Assembly (NCBI RefSeq): GCF_000943545.1
Contig: NZ_JTHP01000009.1
Coordinates: forward strand, 1-64,000
Origin: Paenibacillus terrae
Lineage (GTDB): Bacteria > Bacillota > Bacilli > Paenibacillales > Paenibacillaceae
Direction of reading: 5' to 3'
Length of the DNA: 64,000 nucleotides
Shown: positions 12,369 to 21,483 of the stretch, piece by piece
Position numbering within the stretch: the first letter of the stretch is position 1
How the letters are laid out: each line of letters opens with the position of its first letter
Position numbers and translations under genes: made by a program
The notes under the pieces: model-generated
What the model was told of the DNA's origin: nothing
Database searches by the model: none
What the model saw: only the letters and a program-made list of their open reading frames with translations

Positions 12369-13058
12369 GTGAAAACAACAATCAGAGAACAAATACTATC
12401 ATATGTCGATTCAGATTTTCAAAAATTTACGGCGGCATTGATTCCGAATATTGATAATGTGCTGGGCGTACGTCTGCCGATACTGCGTAAGCTGGCTCAG
12501 GATATTGCCAAGGGCGATTGGCGTCTCTACCTTGAAACCGCTGAAAGTGAACATTTCGAAGAAGTAATGCTGCAAGGTATGGTGATTGGCTATGTGAAAG
12601 CGGATATAGAGGAAGTTTTGGGCTACGTCACCAGGCTTATTCCTAAAATTGATAATTGGTCAGTGTGTGATAGCTTCTGCGCCGGATTAAAATGTACGAA
12701 AAATCATAAGGAACGGGTATGGGACTTTATCCAGCCGTATCTGTTATCCAGAAAAGAATATGAAATTCGGTTTGGAGTGGTCATGCTTCTGAATTTTTAT
12801 ATTGAGGAAGAGTATATCATCCGGGTACTGCAATGGATGGATCAAACCCACCGTGAGGATTATTATGTACAAATGGCGGTCGCATGGGCAATATCTATCT
12901 GTTATATCAAGCTGCCTGAGATTACGATGAATTACTTGAAAAATAATACACTGGATGATTTTACGTTCAACAAAGCTCTGCAAAAGATCACGGAATCATA
13001 CCGGGTGGATCAGGAAACGAAAACAACCATTCGCAGTATGAAGCGAAAAAGAAAATAG
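12369..13058 (+). CDS. AlkD-like DNA alkylation repair enzyme
   Basis: A 229-aa helical protein of the DNA alkylation repair (AlkD/HEAT-like) family, which excises bulky or charged N3/N7-alkyl bases without base flipping. Visible family features are the DNVLGVRLPILRKLA helix near the N-terminus, the DNWSVCDSFCAGLK segment and the EIRFGVVMLLNFYI repeat. GTG 12369 has AGGGAG upstream; longer in-frame readings overlap alkA. Last gene of the alkylation cluster. Confidence 0.85.
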   Translation: MKTTIREQILSYVDSDFQKFTAALIPNIDNVLGVRLPILRKLAQDIAKGDWRLYLETAESEHFEEVMLQGMVIGYVKADIEEVLGYVTRLIPKIDNWSVCDSFCAGLKCTKNHKERVWDFIQPYLLSRKEYEIRFGVVMLLNFYIEEEYIIRVLQWMDQTHREDYYVQMAVAWAISICYIKLPEITMNYLKNNTLDDFTFNKALQKITESYRVDQETKTTIRSMKRKRK

Positions 13059-13168
13059 TATCAGTTTATTTCTTATTATTCCTATTTGATTTTAAGTATA
13101 TTAGCTTTGCTTTTTTTGGAATCCAATATTAAAATGGAAGTAACTTAAAAAAAAGGAGATGACGTGAA

Positions 13169-14101
13169 TTGGCAGAGCAAGTGCGTATTGGCAAAACAGA
13201 TCTATATGTAAAGCAAATCGGTTTGGGTGCAAATAAGGTGGGAGGACATAATCTTTTTTCTGGTTTGAACGATGAAACGGGCAAAGAAGTCGTTCGCACC
13301 GCTTTGGACAACGGCATCAATTTTCTGGATACGGCTTTTATTTATGGACCTGAGCACTCAGAGCGGTTGATCGGTGAGGTGCTGAAAGAACGTGGTAAAC
13401 GTGAGGAAGCTGTCATTGCGACCAAGGGGGCACACAAATTTGTGAACGGAGAGGTTGTTGTTGACAACTCGCCTGCTTTTTTACGTGAATCTGTCGAATC
13501 CAGTCTGAAAAGATTGCAGACCGATTATATTGATCTGTTCTATATCCATTTCCCGGATGAAGCTACGCCGAAGGCAGAGGCTGTCGGAGAATTGAAGAAG
13601 CTCAAGGACGAAGGCAAAATCAAGGCCATAGGCGTATCTAACTTTTCCATTGAACAACTTAAGGATGCGAATAGTGACGGCTATGTAGATGTGCTTCAAT
13701 CCGAATATAATTTGCTCCAACGGGAAGCGGAAAAGGAACTGCTGCCTTACACCAAGGCCAATGGCATTTCGTTTGTTCCTTATTTCCCGCTGGCTTCCGG
13801 ATTGCTGGGCGGTAAGTATACGAAAGACACAACCTTCACAGACAACAGAGCGAAAAGTCCATTATTTCAGGGAGAAGCATTTGCTCGTAATTTGGACAAA
13901 GTGGAGCAGGTACGGCAAATTGCCAATGCGTTGAATGCAGAGGTGGCTCATGTTGTGCTCGCATGGTATTTGACCCGCGATTCGATTGATGCCCTCATTC
14001 CAGGGGCGAAGGGGCCGGAGCAGGTGCTGGCGAATCTGAAAACGCTGGATGTTCAACTGAGCCAGGCGGATATTGAAAAGATTGACCGTATTTTTAAATA
14101 A
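13169..14101 (+). CDS. aldo/keto reductase
   Basis: A 310-aa (beta/alpha)8 NADPH-dependent oxidoreductase. The family signature runs from [11 protein letters not shown] at the N-terminus through [19 protein letters not shown] (catalytic Asp and Tyr), the Lys in IATKGAHK and the SNFS segment. It starts at TTG 13169, eight bases after AAGGAGAT. Monocistronic, with a long gap to alkD. The substrate cannot be told from sequence. Confidence 0.88.
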   Translation: MAEQVRIGKTDLYVKQIGLGANKVGGHNLFSGLNDETGKEVVRTALDNGINFLDTAFIYGPEHSERLIGEVLKERGKREEAVIATKGAHKFVNGEVVVDNSPAFLRESVESSLKRLQTDYIDLFYIHFPDEATPKAEAVGELKKLKDEGKIKAIGVSNFSIEQLKDANSDGYVDVLQSEYNLLQREAEKELLPYTKANGISFVPYFPLASGLLGGKYTKDTTFTDNRAKSPLFQGEAFARNLDKVEQVRQIANALNAEVAHVVLAWYLTRDSIDALIPGAKGPEQVLANLKTLDVQLSQADIEKIDRIFK

Positions 14102-14120
14102 TTTTTTCAAATAATACTTG

Positions 14121-14138
14121 AGGATTTTGCAAAATCCT
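14121..14138. repeat. perfect 18-bp palindrome AGGATTTTGCAAAATCCT
   Basis: The same core occurs twice more at 45531-45548 and 45632-45646, so this is a dispersed repeat rather than a gene-specific site. It lies in the gap after the aldo/keto reductase and is not followed by a T-run. Confidence 0.7.
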
Positions 14139-14184
14139 GACTTAAGAGTCACATCGGGGATTATATATTTTTAGCACACCAAAA

Positions 14185-14212
14185 GGAGCTGCCGGACGGG
14201 CGGCTTCTTTTT
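14185..14212 (+). terminator. intrinsic terminator before yunB
   Basis: GGAGCTGCC pairs with GGCGGCTTC around a short loop, followed by five T. Probably ends the aldo/keto reductase transcript. Confidence 0.6.
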
Positions 14213-14267
14213 CGTGTATCCCTCGCATATCCTTGTAGGGTAAGCTCATCGCTGCGGGGGGATCGGG

Positions 14268-15074
14268 ATGAAGAGAAGACCGCATTGGCATAGCCGACCC
14301 AACAGAAGAAGACAAGGCAGGCGCAGAGTATGGCTCATTGTGGGGCTGATACTGCTGGTAGGAATCGTACAGATTGCCTCTTATGTGGAGCAGCATTTGA
14401 AGCCGCCTATGATGCATTTGGCAAAAGTGCGGGTCAAGCAAATGGCGACGGAGGCCATTAATTCAGCGATTACTGCGCAGGTAGAGCAGGGCGAGACCGC
14501 TGATAAACTGATTGAATGGAGAACAGATGCGCAAGGGAAAACCTCCGGCTTTGTTCTGAATTATGCGGAGCATATGAGAATTACTTCGGATACGCTCAAG
14601 GCAGTCAAGGCAACGATGGACAGCATGAGCCATTTTGATGAGAGCGTTCCGATCGGTCAGGCATTGGGTAGTCCGCTGTTGGCAGCCTATGGCCCGAAGG
14701 TTCCACTCAAGGTAGAGCCGCATGGAGCGATCAAGGTAGATTTAAATACACGCCAGCAGGATGCGGGCATCAACATGATTTTGGTGGAAGTGTATATTCG
14801 GATTACGACGGAGGTGTCCGTCGTGATTCCTTTTGAAATGCAGCCTCAGATTGTGGAGACGGAAATTCCGGTGTCTTATTTGCTCGTGGTGGGCAATGTC
14901 CCGATGTATTACTATGATAATCAGGGTAAGCCCGTTGGTAAAAATGGAGCTGTCGCCCCCAATTTGGCGCTTCCACCCCATTCGATAGAGACAGGCGGCG
15001 TTGCGGATTCCGGCATAGAGAGTGTTCCACAGATGCAGCAAGACGAACCCACCACTTCATCTCCAACGCCATAA
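14268..15074 (+). CDS. yunB: sporulation protein YunB
   Basis: A 268-aa protein with a very basic N-terminus, one transmembrane segment (about 22-40, VWLIVGLILLVGIVQIA) and a long extracytoplasmic domain containing the YunB hallmarks AINSAI near residue 65, GQALGSPLLAAYGP and a C-terminal IPVSYLLVVGNVPMYYY. In B. subtilis yunB is a sigma-E-dependent sporulation gene of unknown biochemical function. GGGGGGATCGGG precedes ATG 14268. Convergent with the lytH-like gene, the neighbour it also has in Bacillus. Confidence 0.9.
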   Translation: MKRRPHWHSRPNRRRQGRRRVWLIVGLILLVGIVQIASYVEQHLKPPMMHLAKVRVKQMATEAINSAITAQVEQGETADKLIEWRTDAQGKTSGFVLNYAEHMRITSDTLKAVKATMDSMSHFDESVPIGQALGSPLLAAYGPKVPLKVEPHGAIKVDLNTRQQDAGINMILVEVYIRITTEVSVVIPFEMQPQIVETEIPVSYLLVVGNVPMYYYDNQGKPVGKNGAVAPNLALPPHSIETGGVADSGIESVPQMQQDEPTTSSPTP

Positions 15075-15094
15075 GCGAAGGCAAGTGGAATGTG

Positions 15095-15123
15095 AAGGGA
15101 CCTTATGAGGAGGTCCCTTTTGT
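15095..15123. terminator. bidirectional terminator between yunB and the M23 peptidase
   Basis: AAGGGACC (15095-15102) pairs with GGTCCCTT (15112-15119), with T-rich sequence on both strands. The TAA of the minus-strand gene lies in the loop (15103-15105). Confidence 0.75.
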
Positions 15124-16206
15124 TTTGCCAGCTTTCAGCGCTTTGTGCTCCGTTTGCTCCCATTGTCTTAATAACGGATACGGGTCAAAGGACCAGTCCA
15201 TCCAACCGTTGTCCCGGTATATGCCGTAGTGCAGATGTGGCGGGAATTTACCCTCGGTACCGGGCTTGCCGTAACCCGAGCTTCCGACCCAGCCGACAAT
15301 CTGACCTGGCTTGACAATGTCCCCGTTGTGAACAGTTTTGTCAAAGCCAGAGAGGTGTGCATAGTAGTGATAGCGGTTGCTGAGATCCCGAATCCCGATT
15401 CGCCATCCACCGAACGGATTCCAGCCTTTCATTTCCACTACGCCGTAGCAGGTACTGCGAACCGGAACGCCATAGCCAGCGAATAGGTCTGTTCCTTCAT
15501 GAATGCGGTAACCGCCCCAGCTCCGACGACTGCCCCAAGTGCTGCGATAGCTATAAATGCTGCTCAAGGGAAGCGGGAAGGCTTGTTTGCCAAGCTCCAG
15601 CTTTCCATATGTTCGATACAGTTTGGCAAACTGCTGTACCCTTTGAACGGCGCGGCTGTTGTGGTAATATTCCCATACCGCAATGGAAAACTCATCCTCT
15701 GTGCTTCCATATTTACCGAGATAAGAGGCGATGCTGAACAGCAAGTCCCTGTCATCATCACGGTCAGCAATTCCGTCACCCGAACCGTCCTGTCCCAACC
15801 CGGAAAAAAAAGAAATGGAACGTGGATGCCGATCCTCCGGATCAGGGTTCATCAGACCGGACCAGACGGGACCGGTGACAAATATACCTGTGACTCGCTC
15901 TGCATGCTTGCGATCCTTGGGATGCGCAATCGTAAGCGTACGTTCATACTGGTCGATAGCGGCTAGCCTGTACCAGGGAATCCCTGTCAAGGCTTCGACG
16001 GAACGATATAGAGCAAGCCTGGACGTATACAATGATGACTGGGAATTTGGAGTAGCGACATGTGCTTGCTGAATGCTTTGGGATGATGTTTGTAAAGGTT
16101 TGGCCAAGGCCTGAGCAGGAAGCGGACAGGCCATTGTCAAAGTAGTAGCGCATAATAGCAGCGGCAACAGGCGAACAGCGCGGGCTATACGTTTAGGGTA
16201 AGGCAC
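15103..16206 (-). CDS. M23 (LytM-type) peptidase, LytH-like
   Basis: A secreted 367-aa zinc peptidase predicted to cut spore or wall peptidoglycan. Hydrophobic signal sequence RLLPLLLCATTLTMACPLPAQA lies in the first 35 residues. The C-terminal M23 domain carries HEGTD (zinc His and Asp) and the HLHYG motif with the second zinc His pair. The middle region (VEALTGIPWYRLAAIDQYER) resembles a muramidase-like spacer. GTG at 16206 is chosen since GAGGAGGT sits nine bases upstream; an ATG ten codons or fewer upstream overlaps that site. Position between yunB and lipA matches B. subtilis lytH, the sporulation L-Ala-D-Glu peptidase, so I call it LytH-like. Confidence 0.85.
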   Translation of the reverse strand: MPYPKRIARAVRLLPLLLCATTLTMACPLPAQALAKPLQTSSQSIQQAHVATPNSQSSLYTSRLALYRSVEALTGIPWYRLAAIDQYERTLTIAHPKDRKHAERVTGIFVTGPVWSGLMNPDPEDRHPRSISFFSGLGQDGSGDGIADRDDDRDLLFSIASYLGKYGSTEDEFSIAVWEYYHNSRAVQRVQQFAKLYRTYGKLELGKQAFPLPLSSIYSYRSTWGSRRSWGGYRIHEGTDLFAGYGVPVRSTCYGVVEMKGWNPFGGWRIGIRDLSNRYHYYAHLSGFDKTVHNGDIVKPGQIVGWVGSSGYGKPGTEGKFPPHLHYGIYRDNGWMDWSFDPYPLLRQWEQTEHKALKAGKTKGTSS

Positions 16207-16449
16207 GTGAACCGACCTCCTCATAAGGGAGCTTGACAGCCCCCGTAGATTACAGGCCCGCATCCAACGGCAGCGGTACGGGCGCTTTGGTTTAGATTGA
16301 GCCATATCCGTCGCTTTTATCCATATAAGGAGTTTACTTTTCCGGCATCAAAGTCATATCAAAAAGGGAACAATGAATGGAGGTTTTTCCATGGCTTTCA
16401 TGTTATAATGTATGGCAATGACAGCCCAAGCTTATCAGAAAGAAGGTCT

Positions 16450-17358
16450 ATGCCATTGTCTAGAAAAGTGAAGGAAGCCAAGCCCGACTGGATTCGTATT
16501 AAACTCACGACAGGCGATAACTATCAGGAAATCAAGAGCATGATGCGTTCCAAGACATTACATACCGTATGTGAGGAGGCGCGATGCCCTAATATATATG
16601 AATGCTGGGCCAACAGGACAGCTACATTTATGATTTTGGGTGATATTTGTACGCGTGCGTGCCGTTTTTGCGCAGTGAATACGGGAATGCCTACGGAACT
16701 GGACTTACAGGAGCCTGAACGCGTCGCGGAAGCGGCTGAAAACATGAACTTGAAACACTGTGTCGTAACCAGTGTGGCCCGCGATGATTTGAAGGATGGG
16801 GGAGCCACTATATTTGCAGAAACGGTGCGGGCGATTCGTCGTCGTTTGCCTTTTTGCAGCGTAGAAGTGTTGATTCCCGATTTTATGGGCGATATCGAAT
16901 CGCTGCGAATTGTCATGGATGCCAAGCCAGATATTTTGAATCATAATATTGAAACGGTGGAGCGGATGTCCGATAAAGTTCGGGCCAAGGCCAAATACCG
17001 TCGCTCCCTGGAGCTTCTTCAACGTGCAAAGCAATTAAATCCGTCCATCCCTACCAAATCCAGTATCATGCTGGGTGTCGGAGAAGAGTTTGACGAGATC
17101 TTACAAACCATGGATGATCTGCGTAAAGTCGATTGCGATATTATGACAATTGGACAATATTTGCAGCCATCCGAGAAACATTTGTATGTGCAAAAATATT
17201 ACCCACCGGAAGATTTTGCGAAGTTAAAGGAAGAGGGATTACAACGGGGGTTCAGCCACGTCGAATCTGGTCCGTTGGTCCGCAGCTCCTACCAAGCGCA
17301 TGAGCAGGTGAAGTCTGCCGCTCAGCATAAGGAAGAAGGCGCCCTTTCGCAGGCTTGA
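16450..17358 (+). CDS. lipA: lipoyl synthase
   Basis: A 302-aa radical SAM enzyme inserting two sulfurs into octanoyl groups on E2 and GcvH proteins. Auxiliary cluster cysteines C41, C46 and C52 ([12 protein letters not shown]) and the SAM cluster C67-x3-C71-x2-C74 are present, as is the C-terminal RSSY. ATG 16450 follows AGAAGG; longer frames into the divergent region lack a site. Length matches B. subtilis LipA (298 aa). yutD follows 24 bases later. Confidence 0.97.
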   Translation: MPLSRKVKEAKPDWIRIKLTTGDNYQEIKSMMRSKTLHTVCEEARCPNIYECWANRTATFMILGDICTRACRFCAVNTGMPTELDLQEPERVAEAAENMNLKHCVVTSVARDDLKDGGATIFAETVRAIRRRLPFCSVEVLIPDFMGDIESLRIVMDAKPDILNHNIETVERMSDKVRAKAKYRRSLELLQRAKQLNPSIPTKSSIMLGVGEEFDEILQTMDDLRKVDCDIMTIGQYLQPSEKHLYVQKYYPPEDFAKLKEEGLQRGFSHVESGPLVRSSYQAHEQVKSAAQHKEEGALSQA

Positions 17359-17382
17359 TCCGGGAAAGGCGGTTAGATTAGC

Positions 17383-18300
17383 TTGTTTCATATCGGTGGT
17401 AAAAACTATGAAGTGTTGCAGGATCACAAGAACGGGTGGAATCCCGAAGCTTTTCGTGACCGGTATAGTGAAGTGCTGGAGCGCTATGATTATATTATTG
17501 GTGATTGGGGTTACAATCAGCTACGTCTAAAGGGTTTTTACCGTGACGGGCATCCCAAGGCCAACAAAGATACATCCATAGCAGTACTGGACGATTACAT
17601 TAATGAATATTGTAATTTCGGTTGTGCTTATTTTGTGCTGCTTAAGAGCCGCGAAGTGCTCGGCAAGAATGAAAACAATGATGAATCCGTTTCGCCAGAT
17701 CATCAACAGTTGGCAGAACCTCAAGCGGAACCAATGGAAACGGTTGGAGCCGGAGAGCCGCAAGAAGTGCTGCAACGCGCAGACGGAGAAGAACGGGAAT
17801 GGCCGGAGCCAAGTCGCGAGTCTAGGGAAGCCGAGGAGCTGCGAGTGGAGCAGCCGCGTGAAGCTCAGGAAATTCGGGACTCACGGGAGTTGCAACAACG
17901 GGAACCAAGGGAAGTCCAGGAACCGCGTGAGCGACAGCCACGGGAATTCCGTGAAAGCCGTCCGTCCAGAGAAGGACGTGAAGGGAATCGACAGCGTGAG
18001 CCACGAGAAGCACGTGATTCGCGTCAGCCGAGAGAACCGCGTGAGGCGAAGGATGGACGAATTTCCGGTGAAGGGCAGCAAGCCCGGAAACAGCGTAATC
18101 AGCAAGGGAATTTCGAGAAAAAGGAATCCCGTGGCCCACGCTATGAGCGTCAACCGAAGGAAAACCGGGAGGGACGGCAAGTCCGCGTCTCACGTGATTC
18201 CGGAGGCCAGCGTCAGGTGCAGCCTGCTGCCAAAGCCGAAAGAGCTGAGGGAAGCAAAAAGAATAAAACATTCACAGCTCCACAACAAAACGGTTCCTGA
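17383..18300 (+). CDS. yutD: YutD-family protein with a long Arg/Glu-rich tail
   Basis: Residues 1-90 are a full YutD (DUF1027) domain: FHIGGKNYEVLQDHKNG, RYDYIIGDWGYNQLRLKGFY, CAYFVLLKSRE. B. subtilis YutD ends near residue 100. Here about 200 further residues follow, low-complexity and rich in Arg, Glu, Pro and Gln, with irregular REPRE/SRE repeats from about 135 to 235, ending in a basic KAERAEGSKKNKT stretch. The tail is predicted disordered and highly charged, a composition seen in RNA-binding proteins. TTG 17383 start. A terminator hairpin overlaps the last codons. Confidence 0.85.
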   Translation: MFHIGGKNYEVLQDHKNGWNPEAFRDRYSEVLERYDYIIGDWGYNQLRLKGFYRDGHPKANKDTSIAVLDDYINEYCNFGCAYFVLLKSREVLGKNENNDESVSPDHQQLAEPQAEPMETVGAGEPQEVLQRADGEEREWPEPSRESREAEELRVEQPREAQEIRDSRELQQREPREVQEPRERQPREFRESRPSREGREGNRQREPREARDSRQPREPREAKDGRISGEGQQARKQRNQQGNFEKKESRGPRYERQPKENREGRQVRVSRDSGGQRQVQPAAKAERAEGSKKNKTFTAPQQNGS

Positions 18301-18318
18301 ATTTCAGGAGCCGTTTTT
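18289..18318 (+). terminator. terminator overlapping the yutD stop codon
   Basis: AACGGTTCCTGAA pairs with TTCAGGAGCCGTT, followed by T4GT. The TGA stop of yutD is within the 5' arm. Confidence 0.8.
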
Positions 18319-18366
18319 GTTTACTGGTAAAAAGATCAACTATGGATTGAGTTGGCCCTATCATAC

Positions 18367-18400
18367 AAGCAAAAAGAGCCAAGGTTGGCTCTTTTTGCTT
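18367..18400. terminator. bidirectional terminator between yutD and NAD kinase
   Basis: AAGCAAAAAGAGCCAA and TTGGCTCTTTTTGCTT form a perfect 16-bp stem with a short loop and T-runs on both strands. Confidence 0.85.
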
Positions 18401-18444
18401 GTACTAGTACTTTTCAGTTCTATGTGTATTCGAAAGCAGCTTGC

Positions 18445-19269
18445 CTAATTAAGAAAGGCAATGCGTACCCGATCCCAAAATGGAAAGGGACGATAACGAG
18501 CGAAACTGACTTTGTGACTGGAGACCTGACAACGAACAGAAATCAAATCATCCACAGGGAAGTTCAGATGATCTACCGTCAACAGAAGACGCTGATCTTT
18601 TCTCGAAAAAATATCACAATGATGGTGCTTGGGCAGCAACAATGGCGATCCAAGTGTCCGATACACCCGGTTGTTAATGGAAGCGATCTCGGTTAATTGC
18701 AACGCTTCAATGGTGGGGTGAACCATAGCTCCGCCGAGTGCTTTGTTATAGGCAGTCGTACCTGAAGGGGTAGAAACGCATATTCCGTCTCCACGGAACA
18801 TTTCGAAAGTGACATCGTTAATATCCACTTGTGCAACGACAGTGCCATCGACCCCTTTTAACGTAAATTCATTCAACGCAATAAAAGAAGCATTTCCCGA
18901 CTTCTTGTGAATCTCCAGCTCGATCAATGGATACTTGACGATTCTCGGTTTAAGGGGTCCCTCAGATCCGCTTTGGCTCATCAGGTGGATTAGCTCCTCC
19001 AGCTCGTCCGCACGCCAATCGGCATAAAAGCCCAGATGACCGGTATGTACACCAACAAAGGCTATATCCGAAAGTCGGTCGATGAAGGTATGAAACGCAT
19101 GAAGCATAGTACCGTCGCCTCCAATAGACACGACGATTTCCGGCGATTCGGCATCCAGCTTGAAATTCTTTTCTTGGGCAAGACGGTGAAACTGCTGACT
19201 CAAGTCCATGGAGTGCTGATCCCCGCGATCCAGAACATAATATCTCAAGATGAAAAGCTCCTTTGTCAT
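18445..19269 (-). CDS. nadK: NAD kinase
   Basis: A 274-aa enzyme phosphorylating NAD to NADP. The GGDGT motif is at 50-54 (VVSIGGDGTMLHAFH), followed by FVGVHTGHLGFYADW and the conserved NE/TAYNKALGGA/ASINNR segments; the C-terminal FARYRPFPFWDRV is typical of the PpnKA (YjbN) branch rather than the second Bacillus paralogue. ATG at 19269 gives MTKELF; further upstream in-frame codons lack support. In Bacillus it lies near pepF and trHb genes, as here. Confidence 0.95.
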   Translation of the reverse strand: MTKELFILRYYVLDRGDQHSMDLSQQFHRLAQEKNFKLDAESPEIVVSIGGDGTMLHAFHTFIDRLSDIAFVGVHTGHLGFYADWRADELEELIHLMSQSGSEGPLKPRIVKYPLIELEIHKKSGNASFIALNEFTLKGVDGTVVAQVDINDVTFEMFRGDGICVSTPSGTTAYNKALGGAMVHPTIEALQLTEIASINNRVYRTLGSPLLLPKHHHCDIFSRKDQRLLLTVDHLNFPVDDLISVRCQVSSHKVSFARYRPFPFWDRVRIAFLN

Positions 19270-19314
19270 GGGTATATACCGATCATAATCAATTATGAGC
19301 AAGAACACAATCGT

Positions 19315-20649
19315 TCATTTCCTGGGCGCTCCCCTTAGACGTGCGAATAAGCGGCTTGTGCCTGCACTCAACCAAGAGAGACAGAGCATTGCTATCAGCA
19401 GGCAGGTAAGGAATAGCAGGCTTTGCCACAGCACAGTGGATGAGAAGCCGGGAGACCAGATGATAACGTATATCGGAGAAAAGACCGGCGAGCTTCCCCA
19501 GCCCATGAGCGGACGCCATAGCACGAGAGCCAGCAGAGCAGAGATGATGCCGTGCGCAGCCCGAGCCAGCAAAAAAGGTAGGTACCGGAGATTCGTTGTA
19601 TTCAAAATACTCGCGACTTGTGCATGAACCGATAGTCCGCCCCAGGAGAGGACAAAGGCTGCTGCGGCTACCTTGAACGGCAAAGCCGCTCCTATGGCTT
19701 CACCAGCGGCTTGTGCCCCTAAAGTGACTTCGAAAATACCACCTACAATGGAATCTGTTAACGTAGGAGGAAGGCCACAGGCGGACAACAAGCTTGCTGT
19801 AAGCAGACGAAGCCCGCTCATTAAACCGGAGTTCGTCAAAGCTTCCAGAATGACGCAGAAGAATACAACCAGTCCTCCTACGACAATAATAAGACGGAGG
19901 GAGGAAGCAATGGCTTGACGGAGCAGCTCCCCAAACGGACGGCCATCTTCCAAGCGTGCTGTATGCATAGCAAATAACGCTTGGCGCAGTCGTCCGCGTC
20001 GTTGCGCAGAAGACGCATCTAATTTGGCATTTGGAGCGACAGCGAGGGATGTTGGTGTAGGCTGCCCGGTGTGGCCTGCTGCGGTTGCAGCAGACTGGGG
20101 ACGGTTGCCGTGAGTATCAGCGTCCCCCGAGCGGGAACCGTGAAAGCGCATGAGCAGGCCGATGATTAGCACGCCACCATAATGGGCAGCGCCCAGCACG
20201 ACTGCAATTTCAGGTTGATGGAAGAAGCCGACGGAAACGGCACCGATCAGGAATATCGGATCAGAGGAAGTTGTAAAGGCGACCAGCCGTTCTCCTTCGA
20301 TGCGGGTGATCCATTTTTGCTCCCACAGCTTGACCGTTAATTTGGCTCCAATCGGGTAGCCGGATGCACAACTGACAGCGGCGACAAAGCCTCCGCAACC
20401 GGGTACACGAAACAAAGGCTGCATGAGTGGGTCCAGCAGTGTACCTATAAAATGAACGATGCCAAAACCGAGCAGCAGCTCGGAAATAACGAAAAACGGG
20501 AATAAAGACGGAAACAGCACGTCCCACCAAATGGCTAGACCACGAAGTCCGGCATTCAGAGAAGATTGCGGGTGCGCCGCCATAAGTATAAATAGGAATA
20601 GCAGCATAAGAATGAGCAAAGGGAGTGAGTAACGGCGGTACAGCGGCAT
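19315..20649 (-). CDS. ylbJ: YlbJ-type sporulation integral membrane protein
   Basis: A 444-aa polytopic membrane protein of the nucleoside-recognition (GATE) family. Hydrophobic segments begin at residue 8 (SLPLLILMLLFLFILMAA); conserved motifs include LFPSLFPFFVISE, CASGYPIGAKL and VLSWGGLSVHAQV. In B. subtilis ylbJ is expressed during sporulation and affects spore resistance. An insertion of about 60 residues between about 175 and 235 is hydrophilic and variable. AAAGGAGG precedes the start at 20649. Confidence 0.87.
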   Translation of the reverse strand: MPLYRRYSLPLLILMLLFLFILMAAHPQSSLNAGLRGLAIWWDVLFPSLFPFFVISELLLGFGIVHFIGTLLDPLMQPLFRVPGCGGFVAAVSCASGYPIGAKLTVKLWEQKWITRIEGERLVAFTTSSDPIFLIGAVSVGFFHQPEIAVVLGAAHYGGVLIIGLLMRFHGSRSGDADTHGNRPQSAATAAGHTGQPTPTSLAVAPNAKLDASSAQRRGRLRQALFAMHTARLEDGRPFGELLRQAIASSLRLIIVVGGLVVFFCVILEALTNSGLMSGLRLLTASLLSACGLPPTLTDSIVGGIFEVTLGAQAAGEAIGAALPFKVAAAAFVLSWGGLSVHAQVASILNTTNLRYLPFLLARAAHGIISALLALVLWRPLMGWGSSPVFSPIYVIIWSPGFSSTVLWQSLLFLTCLLIAMLCLSWLSAGTSRLFARLRGAPRK

Positions 20650-20812
20650 AGAGGCCCCTCCTTTGGAGTTCTACTACTATTTCTATGGACGAGGATGGAC
20701 AAAGAGTACCAAAAAGTCAAGAAATCGTTTGCGCGAATTGCTGTATTTTTGTAAAGAATATGTTAAAATTAAAAAAACAACGATCCATAACCTTAAGGAT
20801 GGAGTGATCAGG

Positions 20813-20908
20813 ATGAGTATCGTTGCCGGTCTACTCGTGTGTGCTTTTGTGTATGTTATTCGTGCCTCTCTCGTCCATCCCGGTGAAGAGGATTGGCGGA
20901 GTTATTAG
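20813..20908 (+). CDS. possible 31-aa membrane peptide
   Basis: ATG 20813, four bases or so downstream of a GGAGTGATCAGG stretch, opens a 31-codon frame: a hydrophobic N-terminal half (MSIVAGLLVCAFVYVIRA) and a hydrophilic end. I do not recognise it. It sits alone between divergently transcribed ylbJ and the haemoglobin gene. Small size and lack of known relatives keep confidence low. Confidence 0.4.
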   Translation: MSIVAGLLVCAFVYVIRASLVHPGEEDWRSY

Positions 20909-21063
20909 CTGTGTTTGTTGAATGGCGGACCTGTTTGTAAGTCGTGCGAGCCTGTCTGTATATGTGAAATGATAAGATGACGCTTATTCTTAGCGTCATT
21001 TTTTGTTTTTTGTTATAATACGGGTGTATATTTATTACCATAGCACAGAAAGTTGGGGGAAAA

Positions 21064-21441
21064 GTGAATCCTAGCCTGAGCATTTATGACAATCTTGGGG
21101 GTGCGGAAGGTGTTCGTGCTATTATTGAGGCCTTCTACCCGAGAGTTTATAAAGATCCGTTGTTAAGTCCGCTGTTTCCTGAAGACATAGAGTCGGTCAA
21201 GGAAAGACAGTATATGTTCCTGAGCCAGTTTTTTGGCGGACCATCCCTGTTTTCAGATGCCTATGGTCACCCGATGTTACGTGCCAGACATATGAAGTTT
21301 CCCGTAACGGAGGAGCGAGCAGAGGCATGGTTGTCCTGTATGGCGGGTGCGTTAACGGATACAGGCATTGAGGAGCCGCTTCGTTCATTTATACTTAACC
21401 GATTGTCCGGTCCTGCGCATCATTTTGTAAATACCCCGTAA
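21064..21441 (+). CDS. truncated haemoglobin, group II (YjbI-like)
   Basis: A 125-aa 2-on-2 globin. YDNLGGAEGVRAIIEAFYPRVY marks the A-B helices, with the group II pattern of Tyr B10, and the proximal histidine lies in RARHMKFPV. The C-terminal SGPAHHFVN is short. It probably binds O2 or handles NO and peroxide stress; B. subtilis YjbI has peroxidase activity. Starts at GTG 21064. A 22-base gap leads to the DUF2225 gene. Confidence 0.93.
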   Translation: MNPSLSIYDNLGGAEGVRAIIEAFYPRVYKDPLLSPLFPEDIESVKERQYMFLSQFFGGPSLFSDAYGHPMLRARHMKFPVTEERAEAWLSCMAGALTDTGIEEPLRSFILNRLSGPAHHFVNTP

Positions 21442-21483
21442 ACTTGCGGGGATTGCCGAATTTTGGAGAGGGTTGTAAAAACA

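Noticed and set aside
17800..18180. Short repeats in yutD as a CRISPR or satellite array
   Set aside because: Repeats are irregular and in frame as Arg/Glu codons, with no constant spacer.
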